NCBI RefSeq assembly: GCF_001685415.1
Contig: NZ_CP014989.1
Coordinates: 3,286,001 to 3,350,000, forward strand
DNA from: Serinicoccus hydrothermalis
GTDB taxonomy: Bacteria > Actinomycetota > Actinomycetes > Actinomycetales > Dermatophilaceae
DNA: 64,000 nt
Direction: 5' to 3'
Positions 1 through 8,222 of this stretch are shown one piece after another; position 1 is the first letter of the stretch; each line of letters begins with the position of its first letter. Position numbers and translations under genes: made by a program. The notes beneath the pieces were generated by a model. The model was not told the DNA's origin. It did no database searches and saw nothing but the letters and a program-made list of their open reading frames with translations.

Positions 1-23
1 GCGAAGGTGCGCTCTTCCTGCAT
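1..23 (-). CDS. N-terminal fragment, probable DEAD-box RNA helicase (RhlE-like)
   Basis: Only the first eight codons (MQEERTFA) lie in the window; the gene runs off the left edge on the minus strand. The ATG at 23-21 has a GAGAGG ribosome-binding site seven bases upstream (31-36). Two points suggest a DEAD-box helicase. TFA followed by DLG is a common opening of actinobacterial RhlE-type proteins. The next genes (DUF3107, TetR, AdnAB) are the neighbours of rhlE in M. tuberculosis. The first point is thin because so few residues are visible, so the identity rests mainly on synteny. Confidence 0.4.
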
Positions 24-105
24 GGGTGATCCTCTCGATCGGTGGCCGCCCGCGCGCCGTGCGGCGGAGGCGGTCCGGGCCGATCGGAGACGAAACCATG
101 AGGAG

Positions 106-158
106 GTCGGGCGCCACGCCCGACCCACGACAACCGCCTGCCTCTTCGTGGCAGGCGG
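106..158. other. Two perfect stem-loops upstream of the helicase start
   Basis: Bases 106-113 pair perfectly with 117-124 (8 bp, 3-base loop). Bases 134-142 pair with 150-158 (9 bp, 7-base loop). They lie 80-135 bases upstream of the minus-strand helicase start and downstream of the GlsB-family gene. They could be 5' leader structures or transcription stops; neither has a T tract. Confidence 0.5.
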
Positions 159-220
159 CCGACCGGGCACCGGTGTACGCGGGTCAGTCTACCCGCTGGC
201 CGTCAGGCTGCCGACGCACG

Positions 221-256
221 CGACGGCGCGCCCCCCACGAGGAGGACGCGCCGTCG
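221..256 (-). terminator. Hairpin terminator after the GlsB-family gene
   Basis: Bases 221-230 pair perfectly with 247-256 (10 bp, 16-base loop), starting 19 bases past the stop codon of the GlsB/YeaQ-family gene. The all-GC stem without a T tract is typical of high-GC actinobacterial terminators. Confidence 0.5.
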
Positions 257-274
257 CAGGCGGTCGGTTCCGGC

Positions 275-550
275 TCAGCGCTCCACGCGCCCCTGGCTGC
301 GCCCGGTGATGGCGCCGTAGGCGAGGATGACGATGATGGCTCCGATGATCCCGAGGACGAGGCCCCAGAAGTTGAAGGCGCCACCGCTGTAGTCGAAGAT
401 CAGGTCGCCGATGAAGGAGCCGAGCAGTGATCCCACGGCCCCCAGCACGACGGTCATGATGACGGACAGGTTCTGACGGCCGGGCAGGACGAGCCGGGCC
501 AGCGGCCCGACGATGCAGCCGGCGAGCAGCGCGACGAGGATGGTGGTCAT
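275..550 (-). CDS. GlsB/YeaQ/YmgE family stress membrane protein
   Basis: A 91-residue, almost wholly hydrophobic protein with three predicted membrane spans (about residues 3-22, 29-50 and 60-80). It has the glycine-rich small-residue pattern of the transglycosylase-associated (GlsB/YeaQ) family. These proteins are often stress-induced, but their biochemical role is unknown. The ATG at 550 is preceded by AAAGGT on the minus strand. It stands alone, with a hairpin 19 bases after its stop. The roughly 180 bases upstream (551-729) contain a less GC-rich patch around 636-650 that could hold its promoter, but I cannot assign hexamers with confidence. Confidence 0.85.
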   Translation of the reverse strand: MTTILVALLAGCIVGPLARLVLPGRQNLSVIMTVVLGAVGSLLGSFIGDLIFDYSGGAFNFWGLVLGIIGAIIVILAYGAITGRSQGRVER

Positions 551-729
551 GGTCTACGACCTTTCGAGAACGGTCCTCCCGGGAGGACGACCCTTCCGGG
601 TGGTCAGCGGGGGCAGGGCTCCCGCAGAACCGCGCTCACAATAGTGAACGACCCCGTGCCGCGCCACTTTATCCACCCCGTGTCGCCCAGGTCGTGACCG
701 GTTCGTGACGAGGGCCGCCGGGTGCGGCG

Positions 730-957
730 TCAGTGGCTCCCGAAGCCCACGCGTCCCTTGTCCTGGGCGCCGATCTCGACGTAGGCGAGGGTCGTGGTGG
801 GGACGATGACGGTGCGCCCCTTGTCGTCCTGCAGCTCCACGACCGGCGCCTGGGTGGTGAGCGCCTCGGTCACGGCCTGCCGGACCGCCTCCGGCGTCTG
901 CGCCGACTCGAACGTCACCTCGCGCCCGACGTCACGGATACCGATGCGGACCTCCAC
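730..957 (-). CDS. DUF3107 family protein (TB9.4-like)
   Basis: A 75-residue protein opening MEVRIGI, ending in a conserved VGFG, and lacking signal peptide or membrane segments. It matches the small actinobacterial DUF3107 family (M. tuberculosis Rv3208A/TB9.4, a T-cell antigen of unknown function). The GTG start at 957 has a strong GGAGG seven bases upstream. In mycobacteria this gene also sits beside a TetR regulator and the rhlE helicase, as here, so the family call has both sequence and synteny support. It lies 57 bases downstream of the TetR stop... reading on the minus strand, and may be transcribed with it. Confidence 0.85.
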   Translation of the reverse strand: MEVRIGIRDVGREVTFESAQTPEAVRQAVTEALTTQAPVVELQDDKGRTVIVPTTTLAYVEIGAQDKGRVGFGSH

Positions 958-1014
958 GGCAAAACCTCCACGGTTGGCTGGTTGCGGTCGACCCGTCCGG
1001 GCCGTCGGTCCAGC

Positions 1015-1650
1015 CTAGCCCTGCGCGAGCGACGTCGTGCGAGGGGGGACGGCGCCCCAGCCCCGCCAGGTGATGGTGGACAGCAGCTCCAGGACCCGGT
1101 CGCGCGGGAGCGTGTCGCGACGGCCGTACCAGCTCAGGGCGGCGGCGTGCGCCATACCGGCCATCGCCGTGCCCAGGAGGACGCACTCGTCCCAGGTGAG
1201 GTCGGTCTCCTCCGCCAGGACCCGCCCCATCGACTCGCCGCACGCGCGGCGGGTCCGTTCCACGATGGCGGAGACCGCCGGCTCGGAGGCCATGTCGGAC
1301 TGGAAGAGGATCGCGTAGCCCGAGGAGGGGGACTCCACGAACTCGAAGAACCGGGTCAGGCAGCCCGAGATCCGGGCGTGGTTGGTCTGTCCGCTCTCGA
1401 GCGCGCCGTCGATGGTGCGCACCACCTCCTCGGAGACCGACTCGGCGATCGCCAGGTAGAGGTCGAGCTTGCTGCTGAAGTGCTGGTAGAGCACCGGCTT
1501 GCTGACACCGGCCCGGACGGCGATGTCATCCATCGCCGTCGCGTGGTAGCCGGACTCGGCGAAGGCCTCCTGGGCAGCACCGAGGAGCTGCGCGCGGCGC
1601 TCGACGCGCGGCAGCCGGAGCCGACGTTCACGGGGCGAGGGGCTGGTCAC
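1015..1650 (-). CDS. TetR/AcrR family transcriptional regulator
   Basis: A 211-residue regulator. Residues about 15-65 are a classic TetR helix-turn-helix with A-E-S-G-Y-H-A-T, the recognition-helix segment VSKPVLYQHF, and S-K-L-D-L-Y. The C-terminal two-thirds is a ligand-binding and dimerisation domain with no recognised ligand. I chose GTG 1650 because GGGAGGG lies just upstream. It diverges from adnA across 84 bases, where the two promoters and any operator must fit. The position matches Rv3208 of M. tuberculosis. No evidence shows that it controls adnAB rather than only itself and DUF3107. Confidence 0.88.
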   Translation of the reverse strand: MTSPSPRERRLRLPRVERRAQLLGAAQEAFAESGYHATAMDDIAVRAGVSKPVLYQHFSSKLDLYLAIAESVSEEVVRTIDGALESGQTNHARISGCLTRFFEFVESPSSGYAILFQSDMASEPAVSAIVERTRRACGESMGRVLAEETDLTWDECVLLGTAMAGMAHAAALSWYGRRDTLPRDRVLELLSTITWRGWGAVPPRTTSLAQG

Positions 1651-1734
1651 GGGTCCCTCCCTTCTTCGACCGACCAGTCTACGGCCCGTCGACGCCCGGA
1701 CGGGTCTGTCCGTGCCGGGTGATGGGATAGGACC

Positions 1735-4700
1735 ATGTCCGACACCGCACGGCGGCCGCGCCAGCAGCCTGATCCGTCCCAGGAGCGGGTCGTCGCACAT
1801 CGTGGGGGAGTCATGGTGGTGCTGGGCTCTCCCGGCACCGGGAAGAGCACCGTGCTGACCCGCCACGTCCAGCGGCGCATCGCCGACGGCCTCTCCCCGG
1901 ACCGGTGCCTCGTCATCGCCGCCACGCGGCAGGCCGCGACCCGGTTGCGGGCGGACATCGCCCAGGACCTGGGCGCGACGCATACCCGACCGTTGGCCAG
2001 GACGGCCGCCTCGCTGGCCTTCGCCGTGCTGCGTCTGGCCGCCGCCCTCGAGGACGAGCCGGCGCCGCGCCTCATCTCCGGGGCCGAGCAGGACACGGTG
2101 CTGCGCGAGCTGCTCCTCGGGCACGAGCAGGACGGCACCGGGCCGCACTGGCCGGCCGAGCTCGCGCTGGCCCGGCGCACCACCGGCTTCCGTGGGCAGC
2201 TGCGCGACCTGCTGATGCGCGCCGTCGAGCACGGGGTCGGTCGTGCCGACCTCGAGCGGTTGGCCGTGGCGCACGGTCGACCGGAGTGGGCGTGCGTCGG
2301 TGAGGTGCTGGAGGAGTACGACCAGGTGACGGCGCTGGCCGACCCCGGGAGCTACGACCCTGCCTGGATCTGCACCGCCGCGGCCGAGGCGCTCGAGACC
2401 GACGACGACCTGCGGGCGCTGGTGCACGGACGCGTGGGCTTCCTCGGCGTCGACGACGCGCAGGAGCTCACGGCCTCGGCGGCCCGGCTGCTCGCCGCCG
2501 TCCGTCCGTCCGGGACGGATGCCCTGCTCGTCGGCGACCCGGACGCCGCGGTGCTCGGGTTCCGCGGCGCGGTCCCCGGAGCCTTCCTCGAGCTCGCCGA
2601 GCGCTGGGCGGACGCCCCGGACGGCCCCGGGACCGTGGTGCTCGGAGCACGCCACACCACGAGCGAGGCGGTCGGCGAGGTGGTCGACCGCGTGGCCCGG
2701 CGGATCGGTGTCACCGGGAGCGCCCGGCACCGCGAGCCGGTCGACGGGGCGCGGCCGGGCACGGCCCGGGTGCACCTGACCCGCAGCGCGGCCCAGGAGG
2801 CCGCCCTCGTGGCGCGCTGGCTGCGGCACGCGCACCTCGTGGACGGGGTCCCCTGGGGCCAGCTGGCGGTCCTGGCCCGCAGCGGACGCCAGCAGGACGC
2901 CGTGCGCCGGGCGCTGGCCTCCGGCGGCGTCCCCGTGCGCGTGGACCGTTCGTCGGTGCCCCTGGGCGCGGATCTTGCCGTGCAGCCGCTGCTCCTCGCG
3001 CTGGACGTCGTCACCCGGGAGCCGGTCGGTGAGAACCCGGGCTGGGCGGTCGGGCCGGAGGAGGCGATGGAGCTCCTGCGCAGCCCGCTGGGCGGGCTGG
3101 ACCCGGTGGGGTTGCGCCGACTGCGGCGGATGCTGCGCGGGGCCGAGCTGGCCGAGGGGGGCACCCGGAGCGCCGAGGACCTGCTCACCCTCCGCCTCAA
3201 CGACCCGGACCTGCGACGGGCGGCACCGGCTCAGGTCCCGCCCGAGCTCGCCCCCCTCGTCCGCGTCGGGCGCGTGCTGGACGCCGGGCGGGAGACCTAC
3301 CTCCGTGGCGGGACCGGCGCGGGGACCGCCGGCGGTGCCCAGGGCGGGGCCGGTGCCGACGAGATCCTGTGGGCGCTGTGGGCCGCCGCCGGGCTGGCGC
3401 AGACGTGGCGGAGGCAGGCGCTGGCCGGGGGAGCGCTCGGCGCCCGCGCCGACCGGGACCTGGATGCCGTCCTCGTGCTCTTCTCCGCCGCCGAGTCCTA
3501 CGTCGAGCGGCTCCCCGGAGCCCGGCCCCGCTCCTTCCTGGACTCGGTACGCAGCGCCGAGCTGGCCGCCGACACCCTGGTGGAGGGTGGCCACCACGCG
3601 GAGTCCGTCGAGGTCCTGACCCCGCACGCCGCCGCGGGACGCCGTTGGCGCAGGGTGGCCGTCGTGGGGGTGCAGGACGGCGTCTGGCCGGACCTGCGCC
3701 TGCGGGACACGCTGCTCGGCGCGGAGGCCCTGGTGGCCGCTGTCCACGGGCGGCCCGTCTCGGGCCCGGAGGCCTGGCGGGCCGCGCAGGCCCAGGTGCG
3801 GGCGGACGAGCTGCGGCAGTTCCACGTGGCCGTGAGCCGGGCGACCGAGCACCTCCTCGTGACCGCCGCCGCCAGCACCGAGGAGCAACCCTCGGGACTC
3901 CTCGACCTGGTCGAGCCCGGGTTCCGGGACCACCCGCCGGTGGAGGTGCCGCCGCCGATGACGCTGCGCGGCCTGTCCGGCGAGCTGCGGCGGACCGCGG
4001 TCCTGGCGCACCGGTCGGGCGACCGGCCCACCCGGGACGTGGCCGTGGACGTCCTGCGCCGGCTCGCGGACGAGGAGGTCCCCGGGGCCGACCCCGCCGG
4101 GTGGTGGGGCCTGCGGGGCACGTCCAGCACCGCTCCCGTGCGCCCGGAGGGCCCGGTGCGGGTGTCCCCCTCGCGGCTGCAGACCTTCCTGGACTGCGAG
4201 CTGCGCTGGTTCCTCACCTCCCGCGGGGCCGACACCGGCGAGGCATTCCGGGCCGAGCTCGGCACCCTCGTGCACGAGGTGGTGGCCCAGGACCCGGGCG
4301 CCGGGGTCGCCGAGCTGGTCGCCGAGCTCGACCGTCGCTGGGCCGACCTCGACCTCGTGGAAGGGTGGGTGTCCGACAAGGCCCGGCAGGACGCCCACAC
4401 CATGCTCGAGCGGTATGCCGCCTACGTCGCCGCGGCGGGATCGGCCGGCCGCGAGCTCGTCGGCAGCGAGCTCGAGCTGTCGGTGCTGCTCCGAGCCGCG
4501 GACGGTGCGGACGCCCCCGGCGCGGGGCGGGACGCCCGGCTCGTCGGCGCCGTCGACCGGCTGGAGCGCACGCCGGACGGAGCCCTGGTGGTGGCCGACC
4601 TCAAGACGGGCAGCACCCCCGTGCCCCGGGCCGAGGTCGAGCAGCACGCCCAGCTCTCGGCCTACCAGGTGGCGGTGGGCGAGGGGGCCTTCGGGGAGCT

Positions 4701-4935
4701 CGGCTCCCGCAGCGGCGGTGCCCGCCTGGTGCAGCTCGGTGCCTCGGGCGCGGTGGAGCAGGCCCAGGCGGCGCTGGTGGACGCCGAGGACCCGGACCGG
4801 GCCCGGCGGACCATCCTCGAGGCCGCCGCGGGCATGGCGGGGGCAGACTTCACCGCGCGCGACCTGGAGCGCCGCTGCCGCCGCTGCCCGGCCCGCTTCG
4901 CCTGCCCGCTGCAGCCCGAGGGGCAGGGCCGGTGA
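1735..4935 (+). CDS. adnA: AdnA, helicase-nuclease subunit of the AdnAB end-resection complex
   Basis: A 1066-residue UvrD-like motor fused to a RecB/AddB-type nuclease. AdnAB is the actinobacterial counterpart of RecBCD/AddAB and resects double-strand breaks. Visible motifs: Walker A GSPGTGKST at 31-39; a Walker B position reading VDDAQ instead of the usual DEFQD; and motif III GDPDAAVLGFRGA. The C-terminal nuclease has D955 and K957 (ADLKTG). A four-cysteine Fe-S set is formed by C821, C1048, C1051 and C1057. The altered Walker B fits a weaker motor paired with AdnB. Its stop overlaps the adnB start (GTGA). Length matches the mycobacterial protein. Confidence 0.93.
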   Translation: MSDTARRPRQQPDPSQERVVAHRGGVMVVLGSPGTGKSTVLTRHVQRRIADGLSPDRCLVIAATRQAATRLRADIAQDLGATHTRPLARTAASLAFAVLRLAAALEDEPAPRLISGAEQDTVLRELLLGHEQDGTGPHWPAELALARRTTGFRGQLRDLLMRAVEHGVGRADLERLAVAHGRPEWACVGEVLEEYDQVTALADPGSYDPAWICTAAAEALETDDDLRALVHGRVGFLGVDDAQELTASAARLLAAVRPSGTDALLVGDPDAAVLGFRGAVPGAFLELAERWADAPDGPGTVVLGARHTTSEAVGEVVDRVARRIGVTGSARHREPVDGARPGTARVHLTRSAAQEAALVARWLRHAHLVDGVPWGQLAVLARSGRQQDAVRRALASGGVPVRVDRSSVPLGADLAVQPLLLALDVVTREPVGENPGWAVGPEEAMELLRSPLGGLDPVGLRRLRRMLRGAELAEGGTRSAEDLLTLRLNDPDLRRAAPAQVPPELAPLVRVGRVLDAGRETYLRGGTGAGTAGGAQGGAGADEILWALWAAAGLAQTWRRQALAGGALGARADRDLDAVLVLFSAAESYVERLPGARPRSFLDSVRSAELAADTLVEGGHHAESVEVLTPHAAAGRRWRRVAVVGVQDGVWPDLRLRDTLLGAEALVAAVHGRPVSGPEAWRAAQAQVRADELRQFHVAVSRATEHLLVTAAASTEEQPSGLLDLVEPGFRDHPPVEVPPPMTLRGLSGELRRTAVLAHRSGDRPTRDVAVDVLRRLADEEVPGADPAGWWGLRGTSSTAPVRPEGPVRVSPSRLQTFLDCELRWFLTSRGADTGEAFRAELGTLVHEVVAQDPGAGVAELVAELDRRWADLDLVEGWVSDKARQDAHTMLERYAAYVAAAGSAGRELVGSELELSVLLRAADGADAPGAGRDARLVGAVDRLERTPDGALVVADLKTGSTPVPRAEVEQHAQLSAYQVAVGEGAFGELGSRSGGARLVQLGASGAVEQAQAALVDAEDPDRARRTILEAAAGMAGADFTARDLERRCRRCPARFACPLQPEGQGR

Positions 4936-7900
4936 GCGCCCCCGAGCCGCGCTGGTCGCCGTACGACCTCGCGCGGGCCCTGGGGGCCCCGGAGCCGACC
5001 GACGAGCAGGCGGCGGTCATCACGGCGCCGCCCCGGCCGGGCGTGGTCATCGCGGGGGCGGGGTCCGGCAAGACCGAGACCATGGCCTCCCGGGTGCTGT
5101 GGCTCGTCGCCAACGGGATCGTCGCGCCGCAGGACGTGCTCGGCCTCACCTTCACCCGCAAGGCGGCGCTCGAGCTCGCGGCGCGGCTGACCTCCCGGCT
5201 GCGGCAGCTGCGGGAGGCCGGGCTGTGGGCCGACCCCGCGGGGGAGACTGCCGGCGCCGACGGCTTCGACCTGCCGACGATCTCGACCTACCACGCCTAC
5301 GCCGGGCGTCTGGTGGCCGAGCACGGGCTGCGCCTCGGCGTGGAACCGGATGCGGTGCTCCTGTCCGAGGCGGCCTGCTGGCAGCTGGCCCACGACGTGG
5401 TGACCCGCTACGACGGTGACATGACCGGGATGACCAGTGCGCCGAGCACCGTGGTGCGCTCGGTGATCGCGCTGTCGTCCGAGCTCGGCGAGCACCTCGT
5501 GGAGGCCGACCGGGCGCGCGAGTTCCTGCTCGACCTGGCGCGCCACGCCGAGGACCTCCCGCACGAGGGCCGTCCGCTCAAGACGGGACGCGACCTCGCG
5601 GCCGACCTGCGTCGCCAGGCGCTGGTCTACCCGCTCGTGCAGGCATACCGCGAGGCCAAGACCGCCCGTGGGGCGCTCGACTTCGGTGACCAGATGGCGC
5701 TCGCGGCGCGGCTCGCGCGGGACGTGCCCGCGGTGGCGGCGGCGGAGCGGGCCCGCGTCGGCGCGGTGCTCCTCGACGAGTTCCAGGACACCTCCGAGGC
5801 GCAGATGGTCCTGCTCACCTCGCTCTTCGCCGGTCAGGAGATGCCGGTGACCGCGGTCGGCGACCCGCACCAGTCCATCTACGCCTGGCGGGGCGCCAGC
5901 GCCACGACCCTCACCCGCTTCCCCCGGGAGTTCGCGCTCGACGGGGCGCCGCCCCCGGTGCTGCAGCTGAGCACCTCCTGGCGCAACGACGCCGCCGTGC
6001 TCGACGCCGCCAACCTCGTCGCGGGACCGCTGCGCGAGCAGGCCGCCGTGCCGGTGGGCACCCTGCACGCCCGGCCGGGTGCCGGGGAGGGCGTGCTGGA
6101 GGTTGCGCGCCTGGTCGACCACGTGGTCGAGGCCGAGCACGTCGCGGGCTGGGTGCACGAGCGGTGGGCAGCCTGCACGCCCGGCCGGGTCACCGCGGCG
6201 GTCCTGTGCCGGGCGCGGTCGCAGTTCGCCCCGGTCGTGGACGCGTTGCGCCGTCGCGGGCTGCCCGTCGAGGTGGTCGGTCTGGGCGGGCTGCTCGACA
6301 CCCCCGAGGTGCTGGACCTCGTCGCCCTCCTCTGGGTGGCCCAGGAGCCCACGCGGGGGGACCAGGTCGTCCGGCTGCTGGCCGGCCCTGTGGCGCGGCT
6401 CGGGGCCGCCGACCTGGACGCCCTGTGGGCCTGGGCCGGCGAGCTCGCCCGTGGCCAGGGCGCCGGGGCACCGGGCGAGCGCGAGCACGCTCCCGTGCTC
6501 GCCGAGGCGCTCGAGCACCCGCCCAGGTCCGGCTGGGTGGGACGAGGCGGTGAGCAGCTCTCCCCGGAGGCCGCCGGGCGTGTGTCGTGGTTGGCCACGG
6601 TCGTGCGCCAGGTGCGCTCCCTGACGAGCCTGCCGCTCGCCGACCTCGTCCTGGAGACCGAGCGGCTGCTGGGGCTCGACATCGAGGTGGCGGCGGACCC
6701 CGACCTGCACCCCACCTGGGGCAGGGCACCGCTCGACGCCCTGGCCGAGGTCGCGGCGGGCTATGCCTACAGCGCGGAACGCGTGAGCCTGGGCGGGTTC
6801 CTCGACTGGCTCGACGCGGCCCGGGAGCACGAGCGCGGGCTGGAGGACGCCGAGGTGCCCGAGCTGGCGGAGGTCTCGGTCGACACCGCGGCCGTCCAGG
6901 TCCTCACGGTGCACGCCGCCAAGGGCCTGGAATGGGACGTCGTGGCCGTCCCGGGGATGGTCGAGGGCACCTTCCCCGCCGGACGCACGACGCCGGAGCA
7001 CCGGGACGGCCGCTGGCGGGTCAAGGAGCGCACGGACCGCGGGTGGCTCGCGGGCATCGGCAAGCTGCCCACGCCCCTGCGGGGGGACCGGGCCGGTCGA
7101 CCGGACGTGTCCTGGTCCTCGGTGACCGACACCCGCGACCTGCGGACCCGGCTGGAGGAGCTCTCCCTCGCCCAGGGTCGGTATGCCGTCGAGGAGGAGC
7201 GCCGCCTGGCCTACGTCGCCCTCACCCGTGCGCGGCACCGCCTCCTGCTCACCGCCCCGGTCTGGTCCACCGGGCTCCGGCCCCGCATCACCTCACGCTT
7301 CCTGGAGGAGCTGCGCGGGTTGGCCGGTGTGCACGTCGGTCCATGGGTCGACCTGCCCGACCCGCAGGACGAGGCGCAGATGCGCAACCCCCGGCTGGAC
7401 GAGCAGCTGAGCGCCACCTGGCCGCGGCCGCACTCGCGCGACGAACGCCGCGCCGAGGTGCGGGACGTGGCCGCCGCGCTCCTGGCCGAGGGCGCGACGA
7501 GGGGCGCGCCGGCCGACCTGCCCGGCGACCAGCCGTGGGCGGAGACGGTCGAGCTGTTGCTCGCCGAACGGGACCGGAGGTCCGGCCCCGAGGAGTCACC
7601 GGCGCTGCCGGCGCACCTGTCCACCTCCGCGGTGGTCGAGCTCGCCGCCGACCGGGCGGCCTTCGTCGGTGCGCTGCGCCGACCTGTGCCCACGCCACCG
7701 GCTCCGCACGCGCGGGTGGGGACGGCCTTCCACGCCTGGGTCGAGCAGCACTACTCCGCCGCCACGCTGGTCGACCTCGACGACCCGGACGCCGAGGCGG
7801 AGTCGCCCGGGGGGCCGGATCTCGCCGGGCTCAGACGCCACTTCCTGGACAGCGAGTGGTCCGGACGCACCCCCGTCGCGGTGGAGGTGCCGGTGCAGAC

Positions 7901-8222
7901 CACCGTGGCCGGCCGGACGGTCGCGGGCCGGATCGACGCGGTCTTCGACGACGGGGACGGCGGGGTGACGGTCGTGGACTGGAAGACCGGATCCCCCGGG
8001 AGCCCCGCCCAGCAGCAGGCCCGCGCGGTCCAGCTGGCGGTCTACCGGCTGGCGTTCGCCCGGCTGAGCGGCCGGACGGTCCACGAGGTCCGTGCCGCCT
8101 TCTTCTACGCCGCGACGGGCACCACCGTGCGTCCGGACCTGCCGACCGAGGAGGAGCTCGGACTGCTGCTGGCCGACGAGCCCGCTCAGGTGCGGGGGTC
8201 CTCCTCGGCGGGCATGCCGTAG
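4932..8222 (+). CDS. adnB: AdnB, lead helicase-nuclease subunit of AdnAB
   Basis: A 1096-residue UvrD/Rep superfamily 1A helicase with a C-terminal nuclease. Walker A GAGSGKT is at 42-48. Further motifs are LDEFQDTS (Walker B), GDPHQSIYAWRGAS (motif III), VLTVHAAKGLEWD (motif V), LAYVALTRAR (motif VI) and the nuclease VVDWKTG with D1016 and K1018. All motor motifs are canonical, unlike AdnA, so this should be the stronger motor. GTG 4932 overlaps the adnA stop by four bases, implying translational coupling. The 3' end overlaps the convergent phosphotransferase-fold gene by 37 bases. Confidence 0.94.
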   Translation: MSAPEPRWSPYDLARALGAPEPTDEQAAVITAPPRPGVVIAGAGSGKTETMASRVLWLVANGIVAPQDVLGLTFTRKAALELAARLTSRLRQLREAGLWADPAGETAGADGFDLPTISTYHAYAGRLVAEHGLRLGVEPDAVLLSEAACWQLAHDVVTRYDGDMTGMTSAPSTVVRSVIALSSELGEHLVEADRAREFLLDLARHAEDLPHEGRPLKTGRDLAADLRRQALVYPLVQAYREAKTARGALDFGDQMALAARLARDVPAVAAAERARVGAVLLDEFQDTSEAQMVLLTSLFAGQEMPVTAVGDPHQSIYAWRGASATTLTRFPREFALDGAPPPVLQLSTSWRNDAAVLDAANLVAGPLREQAAVPVGTLHARPGAGEGVLEVARLVDHVVEAEHVAGWVHERWAACTPGRVTAAVLCRARSQFAPVVDALRRRGLPVEVVGLGGLLDTPEVLDLVALLWVAQEPTRGDQVVRLLAGPVARLGAADLDALWAWAGELARGQGAGAPGEREHAPVLAEALEHPPRSGWVGRGGEQLSPEAAGRVSWLATVVRQVRSLTSLPLADLVLETERLLGLDIEVAADPDLHPTWGRAPLDALAEVAAGYAYSAERVSLGGFLDWLDAAREHERGLEDAEVPELAEVSVDTAAVQVLTVHAAKGLEWDVVAVPGMVEGTFPAGRTTPEHRDGRWRVKERTDRGWLAGIGKLPTPLRGDRAGRPDVSWSSVTDTRDLRTRLEELSLAQGRYAVEEERRLAYVALTRARHRLLLTAPVWSTGLRPRITSRFLEELRGLAGVHVGPWVDLPDPQDEAQMRNPRLDEQLSATWPRPHSRDERRAEVRDVAAALLAEGATRGAPADLPGDQPWAETVELLLAERDRRSGPEESPALPAHLSTSAVVELAADRAAFVGALRRPVPTPPAPHARVGTAFHAWVEQHYSAATLVDLDDPDAEAESPGGPDLAGLRRHFLDSEWSGRTPVAVEVPVQTTVAGRTVAGRIDAVFDDGDGGVTVVDWKTGSPGSPAQQQARAVQLAVYRLAFARLSGRTVHEVRAAFFYAATGTTVRPDLPTEEELGLLLADEPAQVRGSSSAGMP

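Noticed and set aside
1651-1734. Possible TetR operator in the TetR-adnA divergent gap
   Set aside because: CGACCGACC-type repeats are present, but I could not find a convincing symmetrical operator in these 84 bases.
1015-4647. Minus-strand open frame of over 1200 codons opposite adnA
   Set aside because: Only its last 211 codons (TetR) are real. The rest is Pro/Gly/Arg/His-rich antisense of adnA with no start signal or family resemblance, a normal artefact at this GC content.
4662-7238. Minus-strand open frame of 858 codons opposite adnB
   Set aside because: Low-complexity antisense composition and no ribosome-binding site; adnB on the other strand has every helicase motif.
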